A DNA stretch of 8,132 nucleotides, taken from Pseudomonadota bacterium (GTDB lineage Bacteria > Pseudomonadota > Gammaproteobacteria > Burkholderiales > Burkholderiaceae_C). The stretch lies in NCBI GenBank assembly GCA_018241985.1, contig JAFECV010000081.1:1-8132 (forward strand), given 5' to 3'. Positions 1 through 6,212 of the stretch are shown here, piece by piece. Under the pieces are notes generated by a model. The model worked only from the letters and a program-made list of their open reading frames with translations, was not told the origin of the DNA and did no database searches. Positions within the stretch are counted from its first letter, which is position 1; each line of letters starts with the position of its first letter. The translations under genes and the position numbers were made by a program.

Positions 1-2
1 TC

Positions 3-653
3 GACGCGGCGCTGGTCGGTGGCGTCGATTCGCTGTGCCTGACCACGCTGTACGGTTTTCATTCGCTGCAGCTCGTCTCCGCCGCGCCGTGCCGGCCGTA
101 CGACCTGCATCGCGACGGCCTCTCGATCGGCGAGGCCGCCGCATTCGCGCTGCTGGAGTCGGCGCCGGAAGCGCGAGCCGGCGACCTGCTGCTCACCGGC
201 GTCGGCGAATCGAGCGACGCGCACCACATGTCTGCGCCGCACCCCGAGGGCCTGGGCGCGCAGCAGGCGATGCGCGCGGCTTTGGCAGCCGCTGGCCTTG
301 GCGCGAGCGAGATCGACTACATCGCGCTGCACGGCACCGCGACGCCGAGCAACGACCGCGCGGAGAGCCGCGCCGTCGAAGCGGTGTTCGGCGCCGACAT
401 CCCCTGCAGTTCGGTCAAGGGCCATGTCGGCCACACGCTCGGCGCCGCCGGTGCGGTCAACGCGGTGGCGTGCGCGCTGGCGCTGCAGCACGACTTCGCG
501 CCGGCCGGCGTCGGAACGCAGGCGCTGGACCCGCAACTGCCGGGCCGCTATCTGCTGGCCAACCGGGCGCAGCCGATGCGGCATGTGATGAGCAACGCGT
601 TCGGCTTCGGCGGCAGCAACTGCAGCCTGGTGTTCTCCAAGGTGGCGGGATGA
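3..653 (+). CDS. Beta-ketoacyl-ACP synthase, FabF/KAS II type (C-terminal part)
   Basis: This is the last 216 residues of a ketosynthase; the start and the active-site Cys lie before the window. KAS II enzymes condense an acyl chain with malonyl-ACP by decarboxylative Claisen condensation. The visible part follows E. coli FabF closely: GGVDS near the beginning, the RPYD..RDG..IGEAA stretch (about 31-46), the first catalytic His in ALHGTATP (His110 of the visible part, codon 330-332), Lys139 and the second catalytic His144 in KGHVGHTLGAAGA, and the C-terminal NAFGFGGSN signature (199-207). The catalytic residues that can be seen are intact, so it should be an active extending enzyme. Its stop overlaps the ATG of the next gene (ATGA, 650-653). 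With the half-sized ketosynthase, dehydratase and reductase that follow, it fits the extending ketosynthase of an aryl polyene cluster (ApeO-like role); that role is inferred from gene order. A role in ordinary fatty acid synthesis is less likely. Confidence 0.93.
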   Translation, partial: DAALVGGVDSLCLTTLYGFHSLQLVSAAPCRPYDLHRDGLSIGEAAAFALLESAPEARAGDLLLTGVGESSDAHHMSAPHPEGLGAQQAMRAALAAAGLGASEIDYIALHGTATPSNDRAESRAVEAVFGADIPCSSVKGHVGHTLGAAGAVNAVACALALQHDFAPAGVGTQALDPQLPGRYLLANRAQPMRHVMSNAFGFGGSNCSLVFSKVAG

Positions 654-1441
654 GCACACTACATGCCCATATCGACGGCATCGGCCTGTACGGCCCCGGC
701 CTGAACGGATGGGCGCAGGCCAGCGAAGTGCTGCGCGGGGCTGCTCCGTACCAGATGGCCGATCTCGCGCTGCCCGCGCCCGACGCGCTGCCGCCGGCCG
801 AGCGGCGCCGCGCAGGCCTGCCGTTGAAGCTGGCGATGGCGGCCGGCTTCGACGCGGTGCGGGGTGCCGGCGCAGACCCCAGGACGCTCGCGACCGTGTT
901 CTCGTCCGGCGGCAGCGACGGCGACAACTGCCATCGCTTGCTCGAATCGCTGGCAGCCTCCGAGCGCGCGGTATCGCCAACCCAGTTCCACAACTCGGTG
1001 CACAACATGGCGGCCGGCTATTGGGGCATCGCCACCGGTTGCATGGCGGCGTCGACCAGCCTGTGCGCCTACGACGCGAGCTTCGCGGCCGGCCTGCTCG
1101 AAGCGGCGACGCAGATCGCCATGTCCGGGCGCCCCTGCCTGCTGGTGGTGTTCGATACCGTCTACCCACCTCCGCTGCACGCGGTCCGGCCGCTCCCCTG
1201 CTCGTTCGGCCTGGGACTGATGCTGAGTCCGGCTCGATCAAAGGCGACGCAAGCCAGCGTCGCGCTAGAGCTGACCGATGCGGCGCCGACGCAGATGGTC
1301 GAGCCTGAACTGGAGGAATTGCGCCGGCAGGTGCCGACCGCACGTGGCCTGCCGCTGCTGAAGCGGATCGCGCGTGGCGAAACCGGGGAGGTCGTGATCG
1401 ACTGCTTCGAGCCTCTGCAACTGCGGGTGAACCTGTCGTGA
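650..1441 (+). CDS. Half-sized beta-ketoacyl synthase-like protein (chain-length-factor type)
   Basis: This 263-residue protein matches only the N-terminal half of a ketosynthase and resembles the family named beta-ketoacyl synthase chain length factor (Ketoacyl-synt_2 type). It opens with a typical thiolase-fold strand (IDGIGLYGPG, 8-17), has FSSGGSDGDN (84-93), and the family-typical FHNSVHNMAAGYWGIATGC (113-131). Aligned with FabF IATAC, Cys131 falls at the active-site Cys position. The two catalytic His regions and the GFGG signature are absent because the protein ends too early. It therefore cannot be a complete ketosynthase and most likely pairs with the preceding one, as ApeC does with ApeO in aryl polyene systems (family knowledge recalled, not tested here). 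The ATG at 650 is chosen for the ATGA overlap with the upstream stop and an AAGG at 639-642; a longer reading upstream in this frame is out-of-frame shadow over the ketosynthase. It overlaps the next gene by GTGA (1438-1441). Confidence 0.85.
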   Translation: MSTLHAHIDGIGLYGPGLNGWAQASEVLRGAAPYQMADLALPAPDALPPAERRRAGLPLKLAMAAGFDAVRGAGADPRTLATVFSSGGSDGDNCHRLLESLAASERAVSPTQFHNSVHNMAAGYWGIATGCMAASTSLCAYDASFAAGLLEAATQIAMSGRPCLLVVFDTVYPPPLHAVRPLPCSFGLGLMLSPARSKATQASVALELTDAAPTQMVEPELEELRRQVPTARGLPLLKRIARGETGEVVIDCFEPLQLRVNLS

Positions 1442-1890
1442 CGCTGCCCGACCGCGACTGGATCGCCGCCCATGTTCCGCACAGCAGGAGCATGTGCCTG
1501 CTCGACCGCGTCCTGCAGTGGGACGATGCGGCCATCGCCTGCGCCGCGACCAGCCATACGGCGACCGACAACCCACTGCGCAGCACCGGCCGGCTCGGCA
1601 TCGCGGCCGGCATCGAATACGCGGCGCAGGCGATGGCCGTGCATGGCGCGCTGCTCGCGGCGCGGCAGCCCTCGGGCGGCCACGGTTATCTGGCCAGCGT
1701 ACGCGACGTGCGCTGGCAGGTGGCGCGCCTCGACGACCTGGATGCGCCGCTGCGGGTGCGGGCGCAGCGCCTGTCGGGCAACGACGCTTACGTGATGTAC
1801 GAATTCGATCTGCAGGCGGCCGGGCGCACGCTGCTCGAAGGCCGGGCCACCGTGATGCTGAGCGCCGCGCCGGGATTCGAGGCCCAATGA
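1438..1890 (+). CDS. 3-hydroxyacyl-ACP dehydratase, hotdog fold (ApeP/FabZ-like)
   Basis: This 150-residue protein has the size and layout of a single hotdog-fold dehydratase, which removes water from 3-hydroxyacyl-ACP to give the trans-2-enoyl product. The N-terminal AAHVPHSRSMCLLDRV (10-25) corresponds to the LPHR..FLLVDRV segment of FabZ, so His15 is the likely catalytic base. The GRLGIAAGIEYAAQAMA segment (51-67) corresponds to the central helix, with Glu60 the likely acidic catalytic residue. The glycines are less regular than in FabZ, as in the APE and xanthomonadin dehydratases. The start is GTG at 1438, which overlaps the previous stop as GTGA and has a GGGTGA stretch at 1425-1430; no ATG starts the domain properly. 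It lies between a ketosynthase pair and a ketoreductase and overlaps the latter by 4 bp. In APE systems this protein can pair with a second dehydratase (ApeI type), which is not in the window. Confidence 0.87.
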   Translation: MTLPDRDWIAAHVPHSRSMCLLDRVLQWDDAAIACAATSHTATDNPLRSTGRLGIAAGIEYAAQAMAVHGALLAARQPSGGHGYLASVRDVRWQVARLDDLDAPLRVRAQRLSGNDAYVMYEFDLQAAGRTLLEGRATVMLSAAPGFEAQ

Positions 1891-2627
1891 ACGCTGCCAC
1901 GACGCAAAAGAAGCGTGCGCTCGTCACCGGCGGCAGCGGCGCGATCGGCGCCGCGATCTGCCGGCGCCTCGCCCAGGACGGCTTGCACGTGATCGTCCAC
2001 ACGCATCGGGCGCGCGAGGCGGCCGAACACCAGTGCGCCGCAATCGAGGCGGCGGGCGGCAGCGCCGAAGTCGTGCAGTTCGACGTGACCGACGGCGCCG
2101 CCGCACGCGCCGCGCTGGAGCCGCTGATCGCCGACGCGCCGATCCAGGTGCTGGTCAACAACGCCGGCATCCACGACGACGCCGCGTTTCCGGGCATGTC
2201 GCGCAGCCAGTGGTCGCGCGTCATCGATGTCTCGCTGAATGGATTCTTCAACGTGACGCAGCCGCTCGCGATGGCGATGGTGCGCAGCCGCTGGGGCCGG
2301 ATCGTGACGATTTCCTCGGTCGCGGCGCTGATCGGCAACCGCGGCCAGACCAACTACGCGGCGGCCAAGGCCGGGCTGCACGCCGCGAGCAAATCGCTGG
2401 CGCTGGAACTGGCCAGCCGCGGCATCACGGTCAACGTGGTGGCGCCGGGCATCATCGAATCCGAGATGAGCGCGGGCAGCTTCGACGCCGAAACCATCGC
2501 GCGCATGGTGCCGATGCGCCGCGCCGGCCGGCCGGACGAGGTGGCCGATCTGGTCGGGTTCCTGGCCTCGGACCGGGCCGGCTACATCAGCGGCCAGGTG
2601 ATTTCGGTCAACGGCGCGATGGCGTAG
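1887..2627 (+). CDS. 3-ketoacyl-ACP reductase, FabG-like SDR (ApeQ-like)
   Basis: This is a 246-residue classical short-chain dehydrogenase/reductase of full length. The Rossmann cofactor motif TGGSGAIG is at 14-21, NNAG at 91-94, and the catalytic tetrad is complete: Asn118, Ser144 in TISSVA, Tyr157 and Lys161 in YAAAK. The VVAPGII stretch (184-190) and the C-terminal GQVISVNGAMA follow FabG. It should reduce 3-ketoacyl-ACP with NADPH in the cytoplasm. Residues 39-43 (THRAR) contain basic residues after the second strand, which fits NADP(H), though this is only suggestive. ATG 1887 overlaps the dehydratase stop (ATGA) and is preceded by GAGG at 1879-1882. Its place directly after ketosynthase and dehydratase, with no enoyl reductase nearby, implies that it serves a polyene-making type II system and is not the housekeeping FabG, which normally sits with fabD and acpP. 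Confidence 0.93.
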   Translation: MNAATTQKKRALVTGGSGAIGAAICRRLAQDGLHVIVHTHRAREAAEHQCAAIEAAGGSAEVVQFDVTDGAAARAALEPLIADAPIQVLVNNAGIHDDAAFPGMSRSQWSRVIDVSLNGFFNVTQPLAMAMVRSRWGRIVTISSVAALIGNRGQTNYAAAKAGLHAASKSLALELASRGITVNVVAPGIIESEMSAGSFDAETIARMVPMRRAGRPDEVADLVGFLASDRAGYISGQVISVNGAMA

Positions 2628-2639
2628 GGCTCCGGGCGG

Positions 2640-3395
2640 ATGCCGCGCGCACTGCAACTGTTGCTGTTCTACCTCGCGCTGCTGTGGCTGGGCGCGATGC
2701 TGCTGCTCGGCAACATCGCCCTGCTGCCGCTGTTGCTGCTGCCCCGCTCGCTGTGCGAAGCGCCGGTGCAGCGCCTGATCAGCGCCACGTTCCGGCTGTT
2801 CCTGCAAGGCGCCGCGGCAGCCGGGCTGCTGCGGCTCGATTTGGCCGGACTGGACCGGCTGAACCAGGCGACCGTGCCGGGCCAGGGCCTGCTGCTGGTC
2901 GCGAACCACCCGAGCATGATCGACGTGTTCCTGGTGATTTCGCGCGTGCGCCATGCGGTGTGCATGATGAAGGCCAGCCTGGGCGCGAACGCGTTCCTCG
3001 CGGTCGGCGCGTACCTCGCCGGCTATGTCTCGACGCGCCATGCGGAGCGGATGATCCGCCAGGCCACCCGCGCCGTCGCGTCGGGCAGCGTGCTGCTGGC
3101 GTTTCCAGAGGGCACGCGCACCGTGCGCCAGCCGCTGAACCCGCTCAAGCCCGGCATCGGCCTGATCGCCCGGCGCAGCGGCGCGCCGCTGCAGACCATC
3201 CTGATCCGCACCAACTCGCCCTACCTCGGCAAGGACTGGCCGATCTGGCGCGCGCCGCGGTTTCCGCTGGTGTACCAGGCGCGGCTCGGCGAGCGCATCG
3301 CAGCCACCTGCTCGATCGACGAGACGATGGATCGGCTCCAGCGCTATTTCGAGCGCGAGCTGCAATCCTCGATCGACCCCAGCCTGAAGATTTGA
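2640..3395 (+). CDS. 1-acyl-sn-glycerol-3-phosphate acyltransferase-like (LPLAT family) membrane protein
   Basis: This 251-residue protein starts with a long Leu-rich hydrophobic stretch (about 5-34) that should anchor it in the inner membrane, then carries an LPLAT/PlsC domain. The catalytic HX4D motif is NHPSMID (His90, Asp95) and the substrate-binding FPEGTR is at 155-160, both intact. PGIGLIARRSGAPL (171-184) matches the usual third block. The family moves an acyl group from an acyl carrier to a lipid or sugar hydroxyl. Here the likely donor is the polyene acyl-ACP and the acceptor a lipid or glycolipid anchor; this is inferred from neighbours, since LPLATs recur in aryl polyene clusters. 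It begins 12 bp after the reductase stop with a weak GGGCGG upstream and is followed 10 bp later by the glycosyltransferase. A plain phosphatidic acid-forming PlsC is possible but less likely in this setting. Confidence 0.88.
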   Translation: MPRALQLLLFYLALLWLGAMLLLGNIALLPLLLLPRSLCEAPVQRLISATFRLFLQGAAAAGLLRLDLAGLDRLNQATVPGQGLLLVANHPSMIDVFLVISRVRHAVCMMKASLGANAFLAVGAYLAGYVSTRHAERMIRQATRAVASGSVLLAFPEGTRTVRQPLNPLKPGIGLIARRSGAPLQTILIRTNSPYLGKDWPIWRAPRFPLVYQARLGERIAATCSIDETMDRLQRYFERELQSSIDPSLKI

Positions 3396-3405
3396 AGCGG
3401 TCCGC

Positions 3406-4200
3406 ATGGTGGCCCCCTCTTCGACCCATCTGGTGCTGATCCCGAGCTACAACCCGGGCGATGCGGTGGTTCGGACCGTGCGTGCGGCGCGCGAGCGATG
3501 GAACCCGGTCTGGGTCGTGGTCGACGGCAGCGACGACGGCAGTGACGAGCGGCTGCAAGCCCTGGCCGTGTCCGACCCCGGCCTGCGCGTCGTCGTGCTG
3601 CCGCGCAACCAGGGCAAGGGTGCCGCGCTGCTGCATGGCATCGATCTGGCGCTCGGCGAAGGCTTCACCCATGCGCTGTGCATGGATTCCGACGGGCAAC
3701 ATCCGGCCGAATTGATCCCGGAATTCATGGCACGGTCGCAGGCCGACCCCGACGCGATGGTGCTCGGCGTGCCGGTGTTCGACGCGAGCGCGCCAGCGCT
3801 GCGCGTGCGGGGCCGCAGGGTCTCGAACTGGTGGGCAAACCTGGAGACGCTGTGGGCCGGCATCGGCGATTCGCTGTACGGGTTTCGCGTCTACCCGATG
3901 GCGCCGCTGCACGAGGTGATGACCCGCCAGCGCTGGATGCGCCGCTTCGACTTCGACCCCGAGGCCGCGGTCCGGCTGTGCTGGCTCGGCGTGCGCCCGA
4001 TCAACCTGCCGGCGCCGGTCAGGTACCTGCGCGCCGACGAGGGCGGCGTCTCGCACTTCCGTTACCTGCGCGACAACTGCCTGCTGACCTGGATGCACCT
4101 GCGGCTGCTCGCCGGATTCGCGTGGCGGCTGCCGATGCTCTCGTGGCGACGCCTCTGCCTTCGCTCTGGCAACATCGCGCATCCGAGGAACAGACCATGA
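3406..4200 (+). CDS. Family 2 glycosyltransferase (GT-A fold)
   Basis: This 264-residue protein begins with the GT2 opening VLIPSYNPGD (10-19), followed by VVVDGSDDGSD (37-47), corresponding to the nucleotide-binding DDGSTDGT block, and RNQGKGAALLHGI (67-79). The metal-binding DXD region is MDSDGQHP (93-100). A later FDFDPEAAVRLCWLGVRP (181-198) matches the acceptor-side segment of dolichyl-phosphate-mannose-synthase-like enzymes. It should transfer a sugar from an NDP-sugar at the cytoplasmic face. I see no membrane anchor of its own. Next to an LPLAT and polyene genes it probably helps form the glycolipid-like head to which the polyene is joined; acceptor and sugar are unknown. In some APE clusters I recall glycosyltransferase and acyltransferase functions in one protein, whereas here they are separate genes. 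The last about 20 residues lie over the Shine-Dalgarno of the following nuclease gene, and the stop overlaps its ATG (4197-4200). Confidence 0.88.
   Translation: MVAPSSTHLVLIPSYNPGDAVVRTVRAARERWNPVWVVVDGSDDGSDERLQALAVSDPGLRVVVLPRNQGKGAALLHGIDLALGEGFTHALCMDSDGQHPAELIPEFMARSQADPDAMVLGVPVFDASAPALRVRGRRVSNWWANLETLWAGIGDSLYGFRVYPMAPLHEVMTRQRWMRRFDFDPEAAVRLCWLGVRPINLPAPVRYLRADEGGVSHFRYLRDNCLLTWMHLRLLAGFAWRLPMLSWRRLCLRSGNIAHPRNRP
4185..4189 (+). promoter_or_regulatory. Shine-Dalgarno of the exodeoxyribonuclease III gene
   Basis: GAGGA ends 7 bases before the ATG at 4197. It is the clearest ribosome binding site in the left part of the window and sits inside the last codons of the glycosyltransferase. 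It supports the early start at 4197, and so the reality of the low-complexity N-terminal extension of the nuclease. Confidence 0.7.
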
Positions 4201-5093
4201 CCGCCCAGCGCCCATCCACGACCAAGACAGCCGACAAGCCGGCAAACAAACCGGCAAGCCAACCCGCAACCCGGTCCGCGCGAGCCTCTGGCGGCAAGAC
4301 GCTGTTCCGGCTGACCAGCCTGAACCTGAACGGCATCCGCTCCGCCACATCGAAGGGGGTCGAGGCCTGGCTCGCCAGGCACGCGCCCGACTGCCTGTGT
4401 GTGCAGGAGGTCAAGGCCCAGGCGGACGACGTCGCCGGGCGCTTCGAGCAGCTTGCCGGCCTGCAGGGCCATTTCCACTTCGCGCAGAAGAAGGGCTACG
4501 CCGGCGTCGCCGCCTACTGCCGGACCGAGCCCAGCGACGTGCTGATCGGCTACGGCTCGCCGGAGTTCGACGCCGAGGGCCGCTATGTCGAGCTGCGCTA
4601 CGACCGGCCGGGCCGCAAGCTGTCGATCATCAGCGCGTACTTCCCGAGCGGGTCTTCGGGCGAAGAGCGCCAGCAGGCCAAGTTCCGCTTCCTGGGCGAG
4701 TTCTACCCGCATCTGGTCGCGCTGAAAGGGCAGCGCGAGTTCATCCTGTGCGGTGACGTCAACATCGCGCACAAGGAGATCGACCTGAAGAACTGGCGCA
4801 GCAACCAGAAGAACAGCGGCTTCCTGCCCGAAGAGCGCGCGTGGATGACCAAGCTGCTGGGCGAAGCCGGCCTCGTCGACGTGTACCGGCGTCTGCAGCC
4901 CGACGCGACCGACGCCGCCTACACCTGGTGGAGCAACCGCGGCCAGGCCTATGCGAACAATGTCGGGTGGCGGCTCGACTACCACTTGGCGACACCAAAG
5001 CTGGCTGAACGCGCGTTGCGCGAAGCGATCTACAAGGCCGAGAAGTTCTCGGATCACGCGCCGATCACGGTCGAATACGAACTCACACTGTGA
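4197..5093 (+). CDS. xth: Exodeoxyribonuclease III (AP endonuclease, ExoA/Xth family)
   Basis: This 298-residue EEP-superfamily nuclease cleaves DNA 5' of abasic sites and removes 3' blocks in base excision repair. All active-site elements of ExoIII are present: Asn45 in LNLNGIR, Glu71 in VQEVKA, Tyr148 in SAYFPSG, Asp187 and Asn189 in GDVNIAH, Asp261 in WRLDYHL, and His287 in SDHAPI. The domain starts at about residue 36 (FRLTSLNLNGIR), whereas typical members begin almost directly with this strand. The first 34 residues are a Thr/Lys/Pro/Ala-rich, basic and probably disordered extension. ATG 4197 is chosen for its strong Shine-Dalgarno and its ATGA overlap with the glycosyltransferase stop. 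The gene is thus apparently translationally coupled to the pigment-type cluster, which is an unusual place for a repair nuclease. The symbol denotes the family; xthA or exoA would be equally fair. Confidence 0.96.
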   Translation: MTAQRPSTTKTADKPANKPASQPATRSARASGGKTLFRLTSLNLNGIRSATSKGVEAWLARHAPDCLCVQEVKAQADDVAGRFEQLAGLQGHFHFAQKKGYAGVAAYCRTEPSDVLIGYGSPEFDAEGRYVELRYDRPGRKLSIISAYFPSGSSGEERQQAKFRFLGEFYPHLVALKGQREFILCGDVNIAHKEIDLKNWRSNQKNSGFLPEERAWMTKLLGEAGLVDVYRRLQPDATDAAYTWWSNRGQAYANNVGWRLDYHLATPKLAERALREAIYKAEKFSDHAPITVEYELTL

Positions 5094-5103
5094 GCCGATC
5101 GCG

Positions 5104-6066
5104 ATGCTGAACGTGCTCGCGATCACCGGCCCGATCTACATCGCGATCGCGGTCGGGTTCGCGGCGGTCCGCTTCGAGCTGTTTTCGAAGGCGGACATGC
5201 ACGTGCTCGGCAAGTTCGTCATCGACATCGCGCTGCCGGCGCTGCTGTTTCGCGCGCTGGCGACGCACCGGATCGCCGAAATCCTGAACCCGACCTACAT
5301 GCTGGCCTATGCGCTCGGCTCGCTGGCGGTGATCGGCGCGAGCCGGTTCGTGAGCCGCCGGCTCGCGCATCTGGACGCGCAGACCAGCACCTTCATCGCG
5401 ATGGGCATGTCCTGCTCGAACAGCGGCTTCGTCGGCTATCCGATCCTGCTGCTCACCCTCGCGCCGGTGGCCGGCGTCGTGCTGGCGCTGAATATGGTGG
5501 TCGAGAACATCGTCGTGATCCCGCTGCTGCTCGCGCTGGCCGAACACGGGCGCGGCGGGGCAGCGGCCGGACCGTGGCACAGCGTGGTCCGACACACGCT
5601 GCGGCGACTCGCGAAGAATCCGCTGATCCTCGCGATCGTCGCCGGCCTGGCCGTGTCGCTGTTCGACTGGACGCCGCCCGAGCCGGTGGACCGAGCCATC
5701 CAGATGTTCGCGCTCGCCAGCGGCGCCGCGTCGCTGTTCGTGATCGGCGGCACGCTGGTCGGCTTGTCCGTGGGCAGCGTCTGGCGCCGCGTCCTGCCGA
5801 TCGCCGCCGGCAAGCTGCTGCTGCACCCGCTCGCCGTGCTGCTCGCGGTCTTGGCCGTGCCCTTGCTCGGCCTGCCGCCGCTGCACGCCACGCTGCGCAC
5901 CGCCGCAGTGCTGAGCGCCGCGATGCCGATGTTCGGCATCTACCCGATCCTGGCCCAGGCCTATGGCCACGAGCACTTTGCCGCGCCGGCGCTGCTGGTC
6001 ACCACCGCCGCCGCCTTCTTCAGCCTCAGCGGCATTCTCTGGGCGCTGGGGCGGTTTCACTGGTAA
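5104..6066 (+). CDS. AEC (auxin efflux carrier) family permease
   Basis: This 320-residue integral membrane protein has about ten hydrophobic segments (roughly 2-23, 34-52, 64-82, 95-118, 121-145, 171-188, 200-223, 229-253, 263-287 and 292-315), the usual count for the AEC family. Family-like features are ITGPIYIAIAVGFAAVR at the start, DIALPALLFRAL (41-52), the SCSNSGFVGYPI segment (103-114) in a helix break, and a second half with AAMPMFGIYPILAQAYG (272-288). The charged loop around 146-172 separates the two halves. Bacterial members move carboxylates such as malonate or malate, or other small organic anions; the substrate here cannot be told from sequence. It begins 10 bp after the nuclease stop without a good Shine-Dalgarno, so it is probably the last gene of the same transcript. 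Export of a pigment precursor is possible but has no direct support. Confidence 0.9.
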   Translation: MLNVLAITGPIYIAIAVGFAAVRFELFSKADMHVLGKFVIDIALPALLFRALATHRIAEILNPTYMLAYALGSLAVIGASRFVSRRLAHLDAQTSTFIAMGMSCSNSGFVGYPILLLTLAPVAGVVLALNMVVENIVVIPLLLALAEHGRGGAAAGPWHSVVRHTLRRLAKNPLILAIVAGLAVSLFDWTPPEPVDRAIQMFALASGAASLFVIGGTLVGLSVGSVWRRVLPIAAGKLLLHPLAVLLAVLAVPLLGLPPLHATLRTAAVLSAAMPMFGIYPILAQAYGHEHFAAPALLVTTAAAFFSLSGILWALGRFHW

Positions 6067-6149
6067 TCCGGGAACCGCCAACAAAGTCACGCTCGGCGCA
6101 ACCGGAGCCGCCGCCCATCGGTTCGGGCCGGCCGCTCATCAGGTTCGCG

Positions 6150-6179
6150 TTGCGGTCACCGATGCGGCAAATCTAAATT
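6150..6179 (+). promoter_or_regulatory. Weak candidate promoter for the minor pilin operon
   Basis: TTGCGG (6150-6155) and TAAATT (6174-6179) are spaced by 18 bp, about 34 bp before the GTG start. The match to the sigma-70 consensus is partial (3 of 6 and 4 of 6). The placement in the only A/T-rich patch before the operon is the main support. Minor pilin operons in other bacteria often answer to two-component regulators such as AlgR or FimS, but I cannot identify such a site here. Confidence 0.25.
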
Positions 6180-6202
6180 CGCCTGTAAGAGAAAGTACCC
6201 AC

Positions 6203-6206
6203 AGGA
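6203..6206 (+). promoter_or_regulatory. Shine-Dalgarno supporting the GTG start of the FimT-like gene
   Basis: AGGA (within ACAGGAAACG) lies 6 bases before GTG 6213. It decides the start: no ATG exists between it and the prepilin cleavage motif, and the GTG gives a short basic leader peptide. Confidence 0.6.
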
Positions 6207-6212
6207 AACGCT

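Larger units (their letters stand above)
6067..6212 (+). other. Intergenic gap between the two gene blocks
   Basis: This is the only sizeable non-coding stretch in the window. I see no convincing intrinsic terminator: there is a GGCCGGCC palindrome at 6126-6133, but no strong stem followed by a T run. The last about 40 bases are richer in A and T than anything else nearby, which fits a promoter and leader for the pilin operon. No tRNA or small ORF is recognisable. Confidence 0.6.

Noticed and set aside
35..649. Open upstream reading in the frame of the half-sized ketosynthase, which would give a 468-residue protein
   Set aside because: Its composition is Arg/Ala-rich shadow over the FabF-like ketosynthase, whose own frame shows perfect motifs; the true start is the ATG at 650.
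1788..3407. Long minus-strand open frame (539 codons) opposite the reductase and acyltransferase genes
   Set aside because: It is His/Arg/Gln/Ala-rich with no recognisable motif and lies exactly opposite two well-supported genes; long antisense frames are common in GC-rich DNA.
3145..5126. Two long minus-strand frames (401 and 354 codons) opposite the glycosyltransferase and nuclease genes
   Set aside because: No domain pattern is visible and the composition is typical of shadows; the + strand genes have complete catalytic motifs.
5083..6090. Minus-strand frame of 335 codons opposite the AEC permease
   Set aside because: It is an Arg/Gln/Asp/His-rich antisense image of hydrophobic codons, with no start context or motif.
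6126..6133. GGCCGGCC palindrome as a terminator or regulator site
   Set aside because: It is an 8-bp self-complementary word of a kind expected by chance in GC-rich DNA, with no loop and no following T run.
6067..6176. Possible extra coding sequence after the permease
   Set aside because: Frames crossing this stretch lack a start with a Shine-Dalgarno and give no recognisable protein.
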